Source of the DNA: Mastigamoeba balamuthi
Lineage: Eukaryota > Evosea > Mastigamoebida > Mastigamoebidae
Reading direction: 5' to 3'
DNA length: 28,400 nt
Assembly (NCBI GenBank): GCA_902651635.1
Contig: CACRSC010000015.1
Coordinates: 188,730-217,129, forward strand
Shown here: in pieces, positions 18,442-28,370 of the stretch
How the letters are laid out: each line of letters begins with the position of its first letter
Numbering within the stretch: position 1 is the stretch's first letter
Notes under the pieces: generated by a model
Databases searched by the model: none
What the model was told of the DNA's origin: nothing
What the model saw: the letters and a program-made list of their open reading frames with translations, nothing else
Made by a program: the position numbers and the translations under genes

Positions 18442-19443
18442 TCAGTTGGTCAGAGGGGCGGTCTCGACGATCTCGCCCTGCACCCCTACGGTCACCACGG
18501 ACACGGGCGGCTGGCGCTTGGCACGGCGCCTCGCGTCGCACACGATCCGGGCGAGGCCAGCGCAGCACGGCACCTCCATGCGCATCACCGTGACCGAGGC
18601 AACTCTGGCGACGTCGATCAGCTCCGCGATCTTCTGCACGTACGCCTCCTGGTTCGTGTCGAGCTTGGGGCACGCGATCACCAGCGTCTTGCCCGCCAGG
18701 TGCTCAGCGTGGAACCCCGGCAGCGCGTAGGCAACGCAGTCCGCGGAGACCAGCAGGTGGCTCTCGCGGAAGTGCGGTGCCCCCGGGTCGACGAGGTGCA
18801 GCTGCACAGGCCAGTGCGTCAGCCCGCTCTTGGCGTTGCACGGTCGCCTGCTCCCCGGCTCGAAGCTCCTCGACATGGCCCCGGGGCAGCCGAACCCCTG
18901 AAACATGCTGGGGACCTGCGCTGCCTCGATCGCAGGCCGAGGGTCTGCTGCAGGCGCGCTGGAGAGCCCGGGGAGCTCGCAGCTGCACGTTCCCGCCTGG
19001 GGGAACTGGCGGGTGCCGGGGATGTGCGGCTGCCTGAGCGTCATGACGGCGTCGCCAACGTCGAACGGGACGCGCTCCTCGTGCTCGCCGAGGTAGCTGA
19101 GCGCGCTCTCAAAGTACTCCCGTTGGCCCTTGTCGAGCAGGTGCTGCAGGTGCGCGACGACCACCGCGCGGGCAGCGGGTCCCAGCGCCAGCATCGACGC
19201 GAGCGTGCTGCCCTCGTCGTAGGGCTGCGCCTCGCGCCGCTCGATGGCCAGGGCGCCGGCAGGGCAGACGGGCAGGCAGGCGCCCAGGCCGTCGCACATG
19301 GGCTCCATCACGAGCGCCGCCTTGCCGTCGACAATCTGCAGGGCCCCCTCGTGGCACGCGCGGGCGCAGGCCCCACACCCCGTGCACAGGTCGCGGTCGA
19401 CCTTGACGATGTCCCGCAGGCGCACAACTGCTTTGTCGCTCAT
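18442..19443 (-). CDS. Two-cluster [4Fe-4S] ferredoxin-domain protein of anaerobe type (intronless)
   Basis: 334 residues in one exon. The ATG at 19443 (MSDKAVVRLRDIVKVDRDLC) fits the family better than an upstream in-frame ATG at 19530, because homologs start just before the first cluster. Cluster 1 is CTGCGACARACHEGAL, with His where ferredoxins usually have Pro. Cluster 2 is CDGLGACLPVCPAGAL, with the family's CDGLGxC spacing. After a variable region come GFGCPGA, LTHWPVQLHLVDPGAPHF, LLVSADCVAYALPGFH, LVIACPKLD and MRMEVPCCAGL, all hallmarks of a protein found in anaerobic bacteria and anaerobic protists; extra Cys there may bind another cofactor. A role in electron transfer is likely but the partner is unknown. 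Lack of introns and the bacterial-type family suggest lateral acquisition; base composition matches the neighbours. Confidence 0.88.
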   Translation of the reverse strand: MSDKAVVRLRDIVKVDRDLCTGCGACARACHEGALQIVDGKAALVMEPMCDGLGACLPVCPAGALAIERREAQPYDEGSTLASMLALGPAARAVVVAHLQHLLDKGQREYFESALSYLGEHEERVPFDVGDAVMTLRQPHIPGTRQFPQAGTCSCELPGLSSAPAADPRPAIEAAQVPSMFQGFGCPGAMSRSFEPGSRRPCNAKSGLTHWPVQLHLVDPGAPHFRESHLLVSADCVAYALPGFHAEHLAGKTLVIACPKLDTNQEAYVQKIAELIDVARVASVTVMRMEVPCCAGLARIVCDARRRAKRQPPVSVVTVGVQGEIVETAPLTN

Positions 19444-19592
19444 TCCCCCGGGTTTTTGGCAGCGAATCAAAAGCAAATCTCCGAATGCCACGGCCCGAAT
19501 CAAACAATCGACGGAATCTAACTCCGGCACGGCGACGGCTGGCGAGCTTAACAGAAACCGACCTTTGTTCGACGACTACATGACTTACACCG

Positions 19593-21395
19593 TTACGACG
19601 AAGAAGGAGGCGTGGTGGAGGACGACGCAACGACCGTTGGGGCGGATATCTCAACGGTGCGCGACACGGGAACAGGTCCAGGGGCCGACTGGGGCGCCTG
19701 CGACGCCCCTGCCGCAGGGGCTGGGGCAGGTGCCGCGCGGGCCACGTGCGCACCAGCCTCCAGATCGTTCTGCTCGTCGATAGGTCTCTTGCAAAACGGG
19801 CACGTCTTGTTGGTGGGCAACCATCGGTCCTACAGCAGCAAGCACGCACAGTCAGCGCCCGTGCAACCCCCCGGGGGGCCAGAGAGAAGCACGCACAATG
19901 CACTTCTGGTGGAAGTGGTGCCGGCACGGCAGATACCTGATGTGCTCGCCCTCCTCGTACTCGCACAGACATATCGCGCAGCTGGAATTCCCCGCGTGTG
20001 AGGGCACGAAACCTAGACGGCGGAAAAGCCCAACCTGGCGTCCTGCGAGTCGATGAGGTCCTTGGTGAAGGCGATCGAGGGCAAAGAATCGATCAGCTCC
20101 TGCGAGGCGCCGTCGCGCTCGGCGTACAGGGCGTACTGCCGCAGCAGCGAGGCCCTGAGCAGCACGATCAGGCACGAGCAGCAGCAGCCAACGGTCGTCA
20201 GCCCCGCGACGACAAACTGCATGATGACCAGCGTGAACGACGTCGTGAAGAGGAACGGCGTCCCGTCGGTCTGTTGAGAGGGAGGGGGGAGCGCACAGGG
20301 TCAGGCCACGGATGGTGGAGGGTGGGCGAGAGGGGGGCAAACGCAACGCATTGCTCTCTGCTGAGGGCGGTGAAGGTCCAGGCGCACCCGACGATGAACC
20401 ACACGAACCACGCAAAGTCGACGAACTGGCTGACCTTGCTGCAGATTCTGTACGTCACCGACCGACTGCGCGAGCGCCTGTCAGCAGCCCGCCCCGCCCG
20501 CCGCGGCCCCCGCGGAAGTGGGAAAAGTCAAGTTTGGCGCACTCGGTGTCTTCGACCATGTCCTCGGCGAAAATCACTTTGGCCGTCATGAGCGAGTTGA
20601 CGAAGAACATGATGATCTGCAGCAGGCCCTGGACGAGGCACCACACCTGCAGGCGCAGCGCACTTATTTTTAGAGGGGTGCGGGCCGGAGGGGGGCGGCG
20701 AGCCAAAAGGGAGAGAGGTGCACGGACCTTCAGCGGCGGGCAGTTGCACGACGACGCCGACGCGCACTTGCGGTCCCAGTCCGTCCACAGCGCCGTCGCG
20801 AGCACCGCGACGACGGGCACCGAGTACACGACGCTGATGAAGTTGCCCTTCCTGCAAAATTGGACCCACGGAAGAGGCCAGCCAGCGCCCGCATTGTCAC
20901 AAAGGTGCAGCCCCCACCACCCGGGAAAACCAGAAACAACGTCGAAGACGCCTGAAGGGGGTGTGCGGGGGGTGGGAGAGAGACGCCCGGGCGCACCTGA
21001 TCAGGCGCAGTATCGATATCGTGTGCGCGGCGGGCTGCGCGTTGGCGACGGCCAGCGTGGCTGCGACTGCCGCGTCCTGCAGGTCCTGGTCGTTCTCGAG
21101 CCTCGCGCGCTCATCGGGCGAAGAATCCGACGACGACGACGCCCCTGCAAAGGCGCGCCCGAGTGAGTGCTGCCCGGTGCCCGGTGCCCGGTGCAGACGC
21201 GCGGGAGTGCGGGGTTGCCCTCCCACCGGCGAGGGCAGGTGTGCATGTGCAATTTTTAGATGCAGGCCGATGGGGTGTGGGCGGGGGCGCACGGCGGGGG
21301 CGGCGTGAGTGCTCGTCGAGGAGGGGTGCGTCCGGGCGCGGTATCTCGTCGCGGTCCGCGCCGCTGGGACGCCCCATCTCGATGTTGCTGCTCAT
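19593..21395 (-). CDS. Multi-spanning membrane RING-H2 E3 ubiquitin ligase (about 8 exons)
   Basis: The ATG at 21395 begins MSSNIEMGRPSGADRDEIPR. Exons 21293-21395, 20997-21144, 20728-20851, about 20525-20646, 20348-about 20462, 20035-20270, 19897-19981 and 19593-19829 join in phase, except between the fourth and fifth. After a Ser/Asp-rich cytosolic N-terminus come hydrophobic spans FISVVYSVPVVAVLATALW, VWCLVQGLLQIIMFFVNSL, FAWFVWFIVGCAWTF and FTLVIMQFVVAGLTTVG. ELIDSLPSIAF follows, and a RING-H2 finger: CAICLCEYEEGEHI, LPCRHHFHQKCIDRWL, CPFCKRPIDE. The tail is Ala/Pro/Ser-rich. Architecture and RING text match plant-type multi-pass ligases of the At1g63170/At4g11680 group. It would ubiquitinate membrane proteins through an E2 bound at the RING. 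The junction near 20463-20525 lacks a usable donor in a G/C-run-rich stretch, so a sequence error or unusual intron is possible. Confidence 0.82.
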
Positions 21396-21671
21396 TCCTT
21401 CCGCAACGCTTCCGGTAGCCTTTGCGGCTGCTTATCTGCCTGCCTGTGCGAGATACGCGTATCTTCTCAAACCGTTCGGGGGATTTTCGCAGTCGTGCGC
21501 CTGGAGGGCGAGGCATGTGGGCGGTCTCACGCGCGGCCGCAGAGTAAGACGGACGCAACAGACGGCCGCATCGCGACTGCCTGTGTGATTCGATTTTCAT
21601 GATTGAATTGGCCGATACATTTATCTATTCCTCGCAACTGTAAACCCCCGCTGCGGGCATTTCACGGAATA

Positions 21672-23135
21672 ATGACAGCGATGGCCCGGTGGCCGCTGCG
21701 CTCCGCTCCCAGCGCGTCCTCCGGCCCGCGTGCGTCCGCCCGCGGCCGGCCCGCCTTCCTCCACCGCGCCAGTTTCGCACACTGACAAGTAGTCACCGGC
21801 AGACATAATTTTCTCTCGCGAGCGCCCCTTCTTCGGGCTCTCGCTCAAAGAGCTCCACGCGCTCTACCCGAGCGATATGTCGTCGCGAGGGGTGCCGGGC
21901 GTGCTCGAGGACTGCTCCACGGCGATCATGCGCGGTGCCGTCCCTCCCCTGCTGGAAAAAAACCGCGTCCTCTGCCCCCTCTCTTAAAATCCCAACCCTG
22001 TTGGGCCTTCTCCTCCCTGATTCGTGCCTGCTGGGGTGGGTGCACTCGTGAGCAGCTGCGGGGACCGAGGGCCTCTTCCGCGTGGCCCCCAACTACACCG
22101 AGCTGCAGGAGCTGGTCAACCGCATCGAGAGCGGCACGTACCGCGCCGGAGAGGCGGCGGACGCGGACCCGCACGTGGCGTGCGGCGTCGTGAGCCTGTT
22201 CCTGCGCTCGCTGCCCGACCCGGCGCTGCCCGCCTGCGCGTACGGCGCGGCCATCTCCGCCGCCGTCCTGCCGGATGCGGGTGCGGCTGTGTGCGCCATG
22301 CGCAGCGCGCTGTCCGTCGTGCCGCCCGAGCACCTGTGGCTCCTCAAGTTCAGTCGCTTTCGCCTGCGCCTTACAAATTTCAATTCCCACCCGCGCGCAC
22401 TAAGCTGCTGCTGCTACTGCTGCTGCGCGCCACACACACAGCTGGATCCTGGGGCTGCTGCAGTACGTGACGGAGCGATGCCACCAGAACAAGATGACGA
22501 TCGACAACATCGGCGTCGTGTTCGGGGCGTCGCTGCTGCGGGCGCCGTCGGGGGCGCCGCTCGACAACCTGAGCGCGCAGCAGGCGGTCGCCCGCCTGCT
22601 CGTCGAGCACCTCGAGGAGCTCCTCGAGATCGCCCCGCCGCCCGCGGTCTCGATGTCGGACCTCGACGAGCTGGGCCTGCAGGTCCGCGACCTCTACGCC
22701 GCCGCGGACCTGCTGGCCAAGCACTGCAACGCCATCCGCTTGTCGGGCGCCCCCGACAAGTTCGCTGGGTGCCGGCCAGTGTCGGAGCCGCCCAACAGCT
22801 CCTCGGCCAGCCGCCAGCGCGGCCAGGGCCGCCCCGACGACGACGACAACGACGACAACAGCGACGAGCCGCAGCTCTACGTCGCCTACTACGACTCGCA
22901 GGCGCAGTACCAGGGCGAGCTCGACCTGCACCAGGGCGACATCGTCGCCGTGCGCCGCGAGGGCCGGCAGCAGGTCGGCTCGGACGGCTGGTGGGAGGGC
23001 GAGACCTTCGACAGCGCCAGGCGCAGAGGGTTCTTCCCCGCGGCCTTTGTCGTCAGGATCCCCAGGAAGTCTGTGCTGCCGTCGCTGCCGCTGCAAGCGC
23101 GCGCGGCGATCATACGCAAGCGCCTTGTGCTCTGA
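21672..23135 (+). CDS. RhoGAP-SH3 domain protein (4 exons)
   Basis: Exons 21672-21729, 21803-21934, 22056-22347 and 22442-23135 give about 391 residues. RhoGAP domains speed GTP hydrolysis by Rho/Rac GTPases. The domain runs from FFGLSLKELHAL and GVPGVLEDC through AGTEGLFRVAPNYTELQELV (the Arg of LFR is the expected arginine finger). It continues with VVSLFLRSLPDPALP, VPPEHLWLL-NWILGLL and NKMTIDNIGVVFGASLLR. An acidic Asp/Asn linker leads to a C-terminal SH3 domain: LYVAYYDSQAQYQGELDLHQ, then GDIVAV, GWWEGE and GFFPAAFV. The phases at each junction rebuild conserved residues. Exon 1 (start 21672, or 21681) is the least certain, because it has no homology. It probably regulates actin or vesicle traffic through an SH3-bound partner. 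Confidence 0.87.
22404..22426 (+). repeat. CTG-rich imperfect microsatellite in RhoGAP intron 3
   Basis: GCTGCTGCTGCTACTGCTGC and a few more bases form an interrupted CTG tract within the 22348-22441 intron. Confidence 0.7.
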
Positions 23136-23586
23136 GCGAACCCGCGGGGGGCTCTCCTCTGCTGCTCCTGCTCCGTTTCCGAGACGCTTCCAGCACCCGC
23201 AGGCTACCGGCACGCGGAAGCTCGTGGAAGCAACCCGGCGGGCGACATCGGCCGACACCCCTGTCCATTGCACACAACCCTCCAATATCGTTTTGCGTTT
23301 TTGGTGCCCTCCACATCTTCTTCCGCCGCTGTCTTATTCATTCATGACATGCATGGCCTGGGCCAAATGCCCTGTCCCAGATGCAGGATGAAATAGTTTG
23401 CGCGGCTCAGTCGAATGAACAGGAATCGGGGCAGAACCGCGGAGACACGAGAAAGAAATCCTGGGGTTAATCAGCGCTGCCACGGCTGCAGCGGTTTGAT
23501 TGCGCTGATATTTCGCGTGACGCAACAGGCTTCGGTTCGGCCGATTTAAAACCAAAGGCGAGGTTTGTAATAGTCCCACCCGAGAG
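23136..23586 (+). promoter_or_regulatory. Intergenic region with TATA-like element upstream of delta-COP
   Basis: 450 bases between the RhoGAP stop and the delta-COP ATG. GATTTAAAA at 23543-23551 lies about 36-44 bases before the ATG and resembles the CATTTAAATG element upstream of the Gln-rich gene. No other gene was seen. Confidence 0.4.
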
Positions 23587-25932
23587 ATGGTGCGCCCGCT
23601 CCCGCGCTCGCAGGCGCCACCACCACGGCCGCCGTCTGACGGTGCTCGCCCCACCCACCCCGCAGGTTGTCCTGAGCGTCGCGATCTGCACCAAGGCTGG
23701 CAAACGTGAGCAAGACCCGCCAATTAGATTCGAATTGCGCGAAACAATCAAATAGCGGGGCCGCAACAAAACAAACACAAACGCGCCCGCCCGCCCGCCC
23801 GCAGCGCTGGTCGCCCGCCAGTTCGTGGAGATGCCGCAGGCGCGCGTCGAGGGCCTGGTGGGCCAGTTCGCGAAGCTGGACGCGGCCGCGGCGTCGGAGC
23901 AGGGCGGCGAGAAGCAGAACACGTGCGTCGAGACGGACACGGTGCGCTACCTGTACCAGCCCCTGGAGGACCTCTTCATCGTCATGGCGACGTCCAAGAC
24001 CTCCAACGTCATCGAGGACCTCGACACGCTGCACATCTTCGCCAAGCTCGTGCGCGCAGTGTGCCCTCCTCGCGGGGCGCAGAGGGGGGAGCGCCGCGCG
24101 TCGTCGTTGACTCCCCCCCTGGCGGCGATATTTTGGAAATATCTCTGTGCTCTGCCCAACAAACGCCGCTCTCCGCTGCACGCGCGCAGGTGTCGACGTA
24201 CTGCCGCCAGCTGAACGACAAGGAGGTGCTCGAGAACTACTGGGACCTCGTCTTTGCGTTTGACCAGGCGATCACGCCGTTTGGGTGCGCCAGATCTTTC
24301 AACAACGGAGAAAAAACCCGAGAGGGGAGAGGGCGACGCGTCTCAACAGCGCGTATCTCTCTCTTCCCCGGACGCGTATTGTACAGGTACAAGGAGAAGG
24401 TGACTCTGGGCCAGATCAAGAGCTTCGTGGAAATGGACAGCCACGAGGAGAAGATGGCCGAAATCGAGGCGGAGAACCGGCGCCGCGAGGTCAAGAAGAC
24501 GATGATGCAGAAGGCCAACGCCATCAAGGCGCAGCGCGACGAGGCCGACCGCCGCGAGAGGGCCATGCGCGGCGGCGGCTCGTACACCCCCGCGGCGGCG
24601 CCCCAGTCGTCCCCGTCGCCCGCAGCGGCCCCCACACAGCCCGACCCCTTTGTCGTCAGGTGCGCTGTTGCCCTCGTCGCCGGTTCAATTCCCCCCGCGT
24701 GCAATTTTCTCCACCATGTCCCGATTCCCAATCTGCAACCTCCGCCAGGGAGAGGGCTGCCCCCACGTACGCGGCGCCGTCGGGAGGCAGCGGCCTGGTC
24801 CTCAGCAAGAAGGGCGCACAGACCCAGCTGATGGAGAAGCTCGCGCAGGAGGGTACGCGGGGGGGCACTGCAAGCAAAGCCCCCACACTGCCCGCGGGCT
24901 GACGGCCGCTGTGCTGTGCCCGCGCAGACAAGGGCCTGTTCGAGCAGCAGCAGAGGGAGGCGGCGGCGCAGCAGGCGCAGGAGGCGAGGAGGGCGGCGCA
25001 GCAGGAGGCCAGCGCGGTGCCGCAGGTGCCCCGCGAGGCGGTGCACGTGATCATCGAGGAGCACGTGACGATCGAGGCGCTCAACGACGGCACCATCACG
25101 TCGATGGACGTCAAGGGCGAGCTCAGCGTCGCCGTCGGCACGGCAGACGCCTCGCGCGCGGCCGTCGCGCTGGCGAGCACCAGGAACCCCGCGTACCAGT
25201 GGAAGGTGCACCCGCAGTGCGACAAGGCCCGCTGGGGCTCGGAGAGCGTCCTCGTGACCGGCAGGCCGCTGCCCGTCGGCGCCACCGCGTCGCTGCTGAG
25301 GTGGCACGCGGCCCCGCGCGACGAGTCGGCGGTGCCCGTCACCGTCAGCTGCTGGCCCACCGCCGCGACCAACGGCATGATCGTCAACCTCGAGTACTCG
25401 TTCTCTGAGGGCGCTGGCCTCCCCGAGGTCACCGACCTCGCCATCACTGTCCCCATCCCGTGCGAAGACCCTCCTCCTGCACAGCAGCAGCGACAGGGCA
25501 CTTCTGCTGACGGCCACCTGTTGTTACGCGACTACAGGCCGCAGGACGTGCCCGAGATTGGGCAGTGCGACGGCGACTACACGCTGCAGTCGGGGGCGCT
25601 GATCTGGAACGTGCCGCACGTGTCCGCGACGAGCGCGTCGGGCTCGGTGGAGTTCACGAGCCAGGCCGCCAACAACGCCGCGGTGTTCTTCCCGATCAAC
25701 GTCAACTTCGCGTCGGCCCACTGCTTCTCCGGAGCTGCGGTGAGCGTCTCGCCACTGCGGGCCACGGAGGGCTGCTCACTGCCCGGCCCCTTCTTTTTGA
25801 CGGGTCTGACCGGTTCCCTCCTTGCTTTCTTTTTTGCAGATTGCGGGCGTCACCATCGATGGGAAGCCCAGCGTCTACTCGTCCGAGGTCAGGGTCATTG
25901 TCGACAACTACCAGATCTCTGCTTCGAACTAA
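23587..25932 (+). CDS. Coatomer subunit delta (delta-COP), 8 exons
   Basis: COPI coat subunit for retrograde Golgi-to-ER vesicles. Exons 23587-23589, 23666-23705, 23805-24049, 24190-24284, 24387-24659, 24749-24852, 24928-25739 and 25840-25932 sum to 1665 bases, 554 residues, close to the family norm. The N-terminal longin domain reads VVLSVAICTKAGK, LVARQFVEMPQARVEGLV, VETDTVRYLYQPLEDLFIVM, SNVIEDLDTLHIFAKL, NYWDLVFAFDQAI and IKSFVEMDSHEEKM. A charged helix and Ala/Pro/Ser linker follow. The mu-homology domain (about 300-554) has KGELSVAV, NPAYQWKVHPQCDK, LLRWHAAPRDESAVPVTVSC, NLEYSF and GALIWNVPHVSATSASGSVE. The first coding exon consists only of the ATG, split from the rest by a GTGCGC...CAG intron. 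That start is inferred: it is the one splice that puts Met directly before VVLSV, as in homologs. Confidence 0.93.
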
Positions 25933-26980
25933 ACTCTCGAATAATTGCCGCAAACATGACAAAGCACAGTCCACGTCTCAGCCTGGGCTCAGCGTGTTAT
26001 CTGCCTTCAGAATACGAATTGTCTCTGCTGAATAAGCTGCCTAGAGCGACAATCCCATTAGTGGGCCAACTATTGAAAGGGCGGTCTGCGAGGGTGTGAG
26101 CTCCTGCCTGTCTGTCCTGGTGGCGCCGATGTGGCCAAGGGCGGTGAGGGCGAGGAAGCAGGCACTACACAGGGATCAGGCCGCTGGAGACGAATCGCCA
26201 CACCATTATGGCGGGAGCCTGCAACGCCACTGACGAGGCCGGCGCCACAGCGGGGCTTCCGTGCAGGGGCCGTGGGCGAAGAGGTTGACGCAAGGGTGTT
26301 GGCTAAAAACGGCGCCAACCGGATCGGGCGACAGCCCCGAGCGCGCTGCGACCGCCCATCACGTAGGGGGGACGAGTAGAGAGGCTCACCGTAAGGCGCT
26401 CGAGGGAGACCGCAGCGCACCGGTTCCCATATCCCCTCCACATGTACCCGACGGCGGGTGAGGAAGGACGGTCATAAAATGTGGTTTCGGAGGCGGACTG
26501 ATGGTGGGAACGTTGGGAATGCGACTCATGAGGTCGGATAGCGACACTTGAGGGTCGGTCGGCAAGGTATACCAGAAGCGGTTGGAGGAGGCGAGAGATA
26601 CTCACGGCTAGATCACGTCATCACGAGGGCGGCGACCCGAGGGCGGGAGAAATTTGCGGAGATGGGTTCGCGGTCTCACGTCACTCCAGGAGAAAGGTGC
26701 AGCCCGGTCTGCGAGCCCAAGTATATGTATATGGATCTGACCCCACACCAACAACGGAAAAGAAGACAAACTAAAGCTATTATGGGTCTCCTTTAGGTCT
26801 CCTTTCTCGACAAACTCTTGCCAACCTGTCTGTCAATCACACTAAATAAATGTATTGTCGGGAATCGTGCATATTGGAACCCGATGATAGCGTTTATTGG
26901 AAACACCTGAAACACTGAGCTTGATGAGTGGGTGGGGTGCGAACAGCCGGATCGCAAGTGGCCAAAAACTACGGGCGAAT
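25933..26980. other. Gene-free kilobase between convergent genes
   Basis: 1048 bases, more than twice any other intergenic distance here. No frame shows protein-like sequence, and no tRNA, SRP or RNase P consensus was found by eye. Near 26290-26325 a short hairpin GTTGGC...GCCAAC is visible. The decamer GGTCTCCTTT is tandemly repeated at about 26786-26807, and an A/T-rich tail with AATAAA is at about 26844. It may hold 3' UTRs plus an unidentified non-coding RNA. Confidence 0.4.
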
Positions 26981-28324
26981 TCAGGGGCTGCCGTTGAGCA
27001 TCAGCAGCGCCAACGCGCCAAAGATGCGGTCGAAGACGTCGCCAGCCAGCAGGTCGCGAGCGAGCGACGCGAGGCGGAAGAGGCCCAGGGCAATGGCGCG
27101 GTCCTGAGGCTCCACCTCCCTGAGGATGTCGAGCGTGCGGGTCAGCTCGGACTCCTCTGCGCTGGGCTGGACTATGGCCATCAGTGCGCCCAGGGCCCTC
27201 GCATCCTCTGCGGACAGGCCCTCGCTCCTGGGCATGCCGGCCTCTGCCGTTTGCTCTCCTCCCGTTGGCGCCGGCTGGAGTACCGGGGGCCTCTCAGGCG
27301 CTGCCACCACTTCCCTGCTCAACTCGGCGTGGCTCGGCAGCTCCTCGTTCAGGGAGCAGAGGATGAGACTGGCCTCGTACTCCTCCATGCTGATCTTTGC
27401 CGTCTCCAGGACCGCGCCCGCGCCCGTGCATCCCGATTTCTGCGAGGCGATTCCGCTCCCGAGGACACCGGCCTGCGTCTTCTGCGTGTCGTCGGGCACG
27501 CGGTGCACTCCGCTCTCGCCCGGCAGGGGGCCGCGGCGCACGACAGCCCCCGGTATCGACAGCGTTGCGGGGCGCTGCGGAGCCCTGCCCCCGGATGCCG
27601 AGTCCTCGCCGTGGTGGCCGTACGGGCGGGTCCTGCGGGCGGGCACCGGCGGCGCAGGAGGGCCTCCAGCCGGTGCTGCCGTGGAAGAGCCGTGCTCGGC
27701 CGCGAGCGGGACCTGCGAAGCCCTGCGGCGGCGGGCGATCTGCGGCATGCGCTGCCCCACGATGTGCGCGCGGATGCTCTCGACGAAGGCGTCGACGTCC
27801 GAGCTCGTGGCGCTCGCGCGCTGCCCGGTGGCGCGGAGCATCCACTGGTGCACGTAGCGCTGCGAGCTCCAGTACTCGTCGTCGTAGATGAGGCCGCTGT
27901 CCTGCAGCTCCACACGGGTCGCCAGCAGCCCGTAGACATAGTCGACGGTCCGCCGTCCCGACGCGAGTGCCGCAGACGGGACCCCCGCGCCGCCGAGACT
28001 GCTCACCTGGCTCGCGACGGTCTCGAGCGCGTGCATGTACCAGACCTCCCTGTGAGCGCCCCGTCCAACGCAAACCGGCAGTGTTAGCGGCACCAATCGA
28101 ACAGCGAATGCGGAGGGTGCTGAGGGGAAGCAGAGCGCACGTCCTCGCGAGCTGGCCTTGCTCGATGCCCACCACGTCTTCGTGGGCTGCGAGCCACCTC
28201 AGGACGAGGTACACGCGGCCGTTGTGCTGCACAGCGTCCTCGATGCAGTAGTTGTCGACAATCGGCACGCCCTCCTGCGACTCGGCGCCCGACGGGAGGC
28301 ACACGCTCTTCCCGATTGCCAGCG
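26981..28324 (-). CDS. Unrecognised protein, 5' end missing (runs off contig)
   Basis: Two exons are visible, 28141-28324 and 26981-28049, joined by a GTGCGC...CAG intron (phase 2) that gives GQLARTEVWYMHALETVASQ. The frame upstream of 28324 meets a stop without an ATG. A CAG acceptor precedes 28324, so the first exon lies beyond the window. Residues begin LAIGKSVCLPSGAESQEGVP, then VDNYCIEDAVQHNGRVYLVL. A charged, low-complexity, Arg/Pro/Ser-rich middle follows, and then a probably helical C-terminus (DRAIALGLFRLASLARDLLA, then FDRIFGALALLMLNGSP-stop). At least about 417 residues are encoded. No domain was recognised; the helical end might mediate assembly. Confidence 0.6.
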
Positions 28325-28370
28325 CTGCGAGGGTGGCCAACACGACAGCGCGTCAGGCGCCGTGGCGGAA

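Noticed and set aside
26070-26800. Protein genes, or RNase P/SRP RNA, in the convergent gap
   Set aside because: Open frames are short and composition-driven, and I found none of the conserved RNase P or SRP core words by eye. It is left as unexplained.
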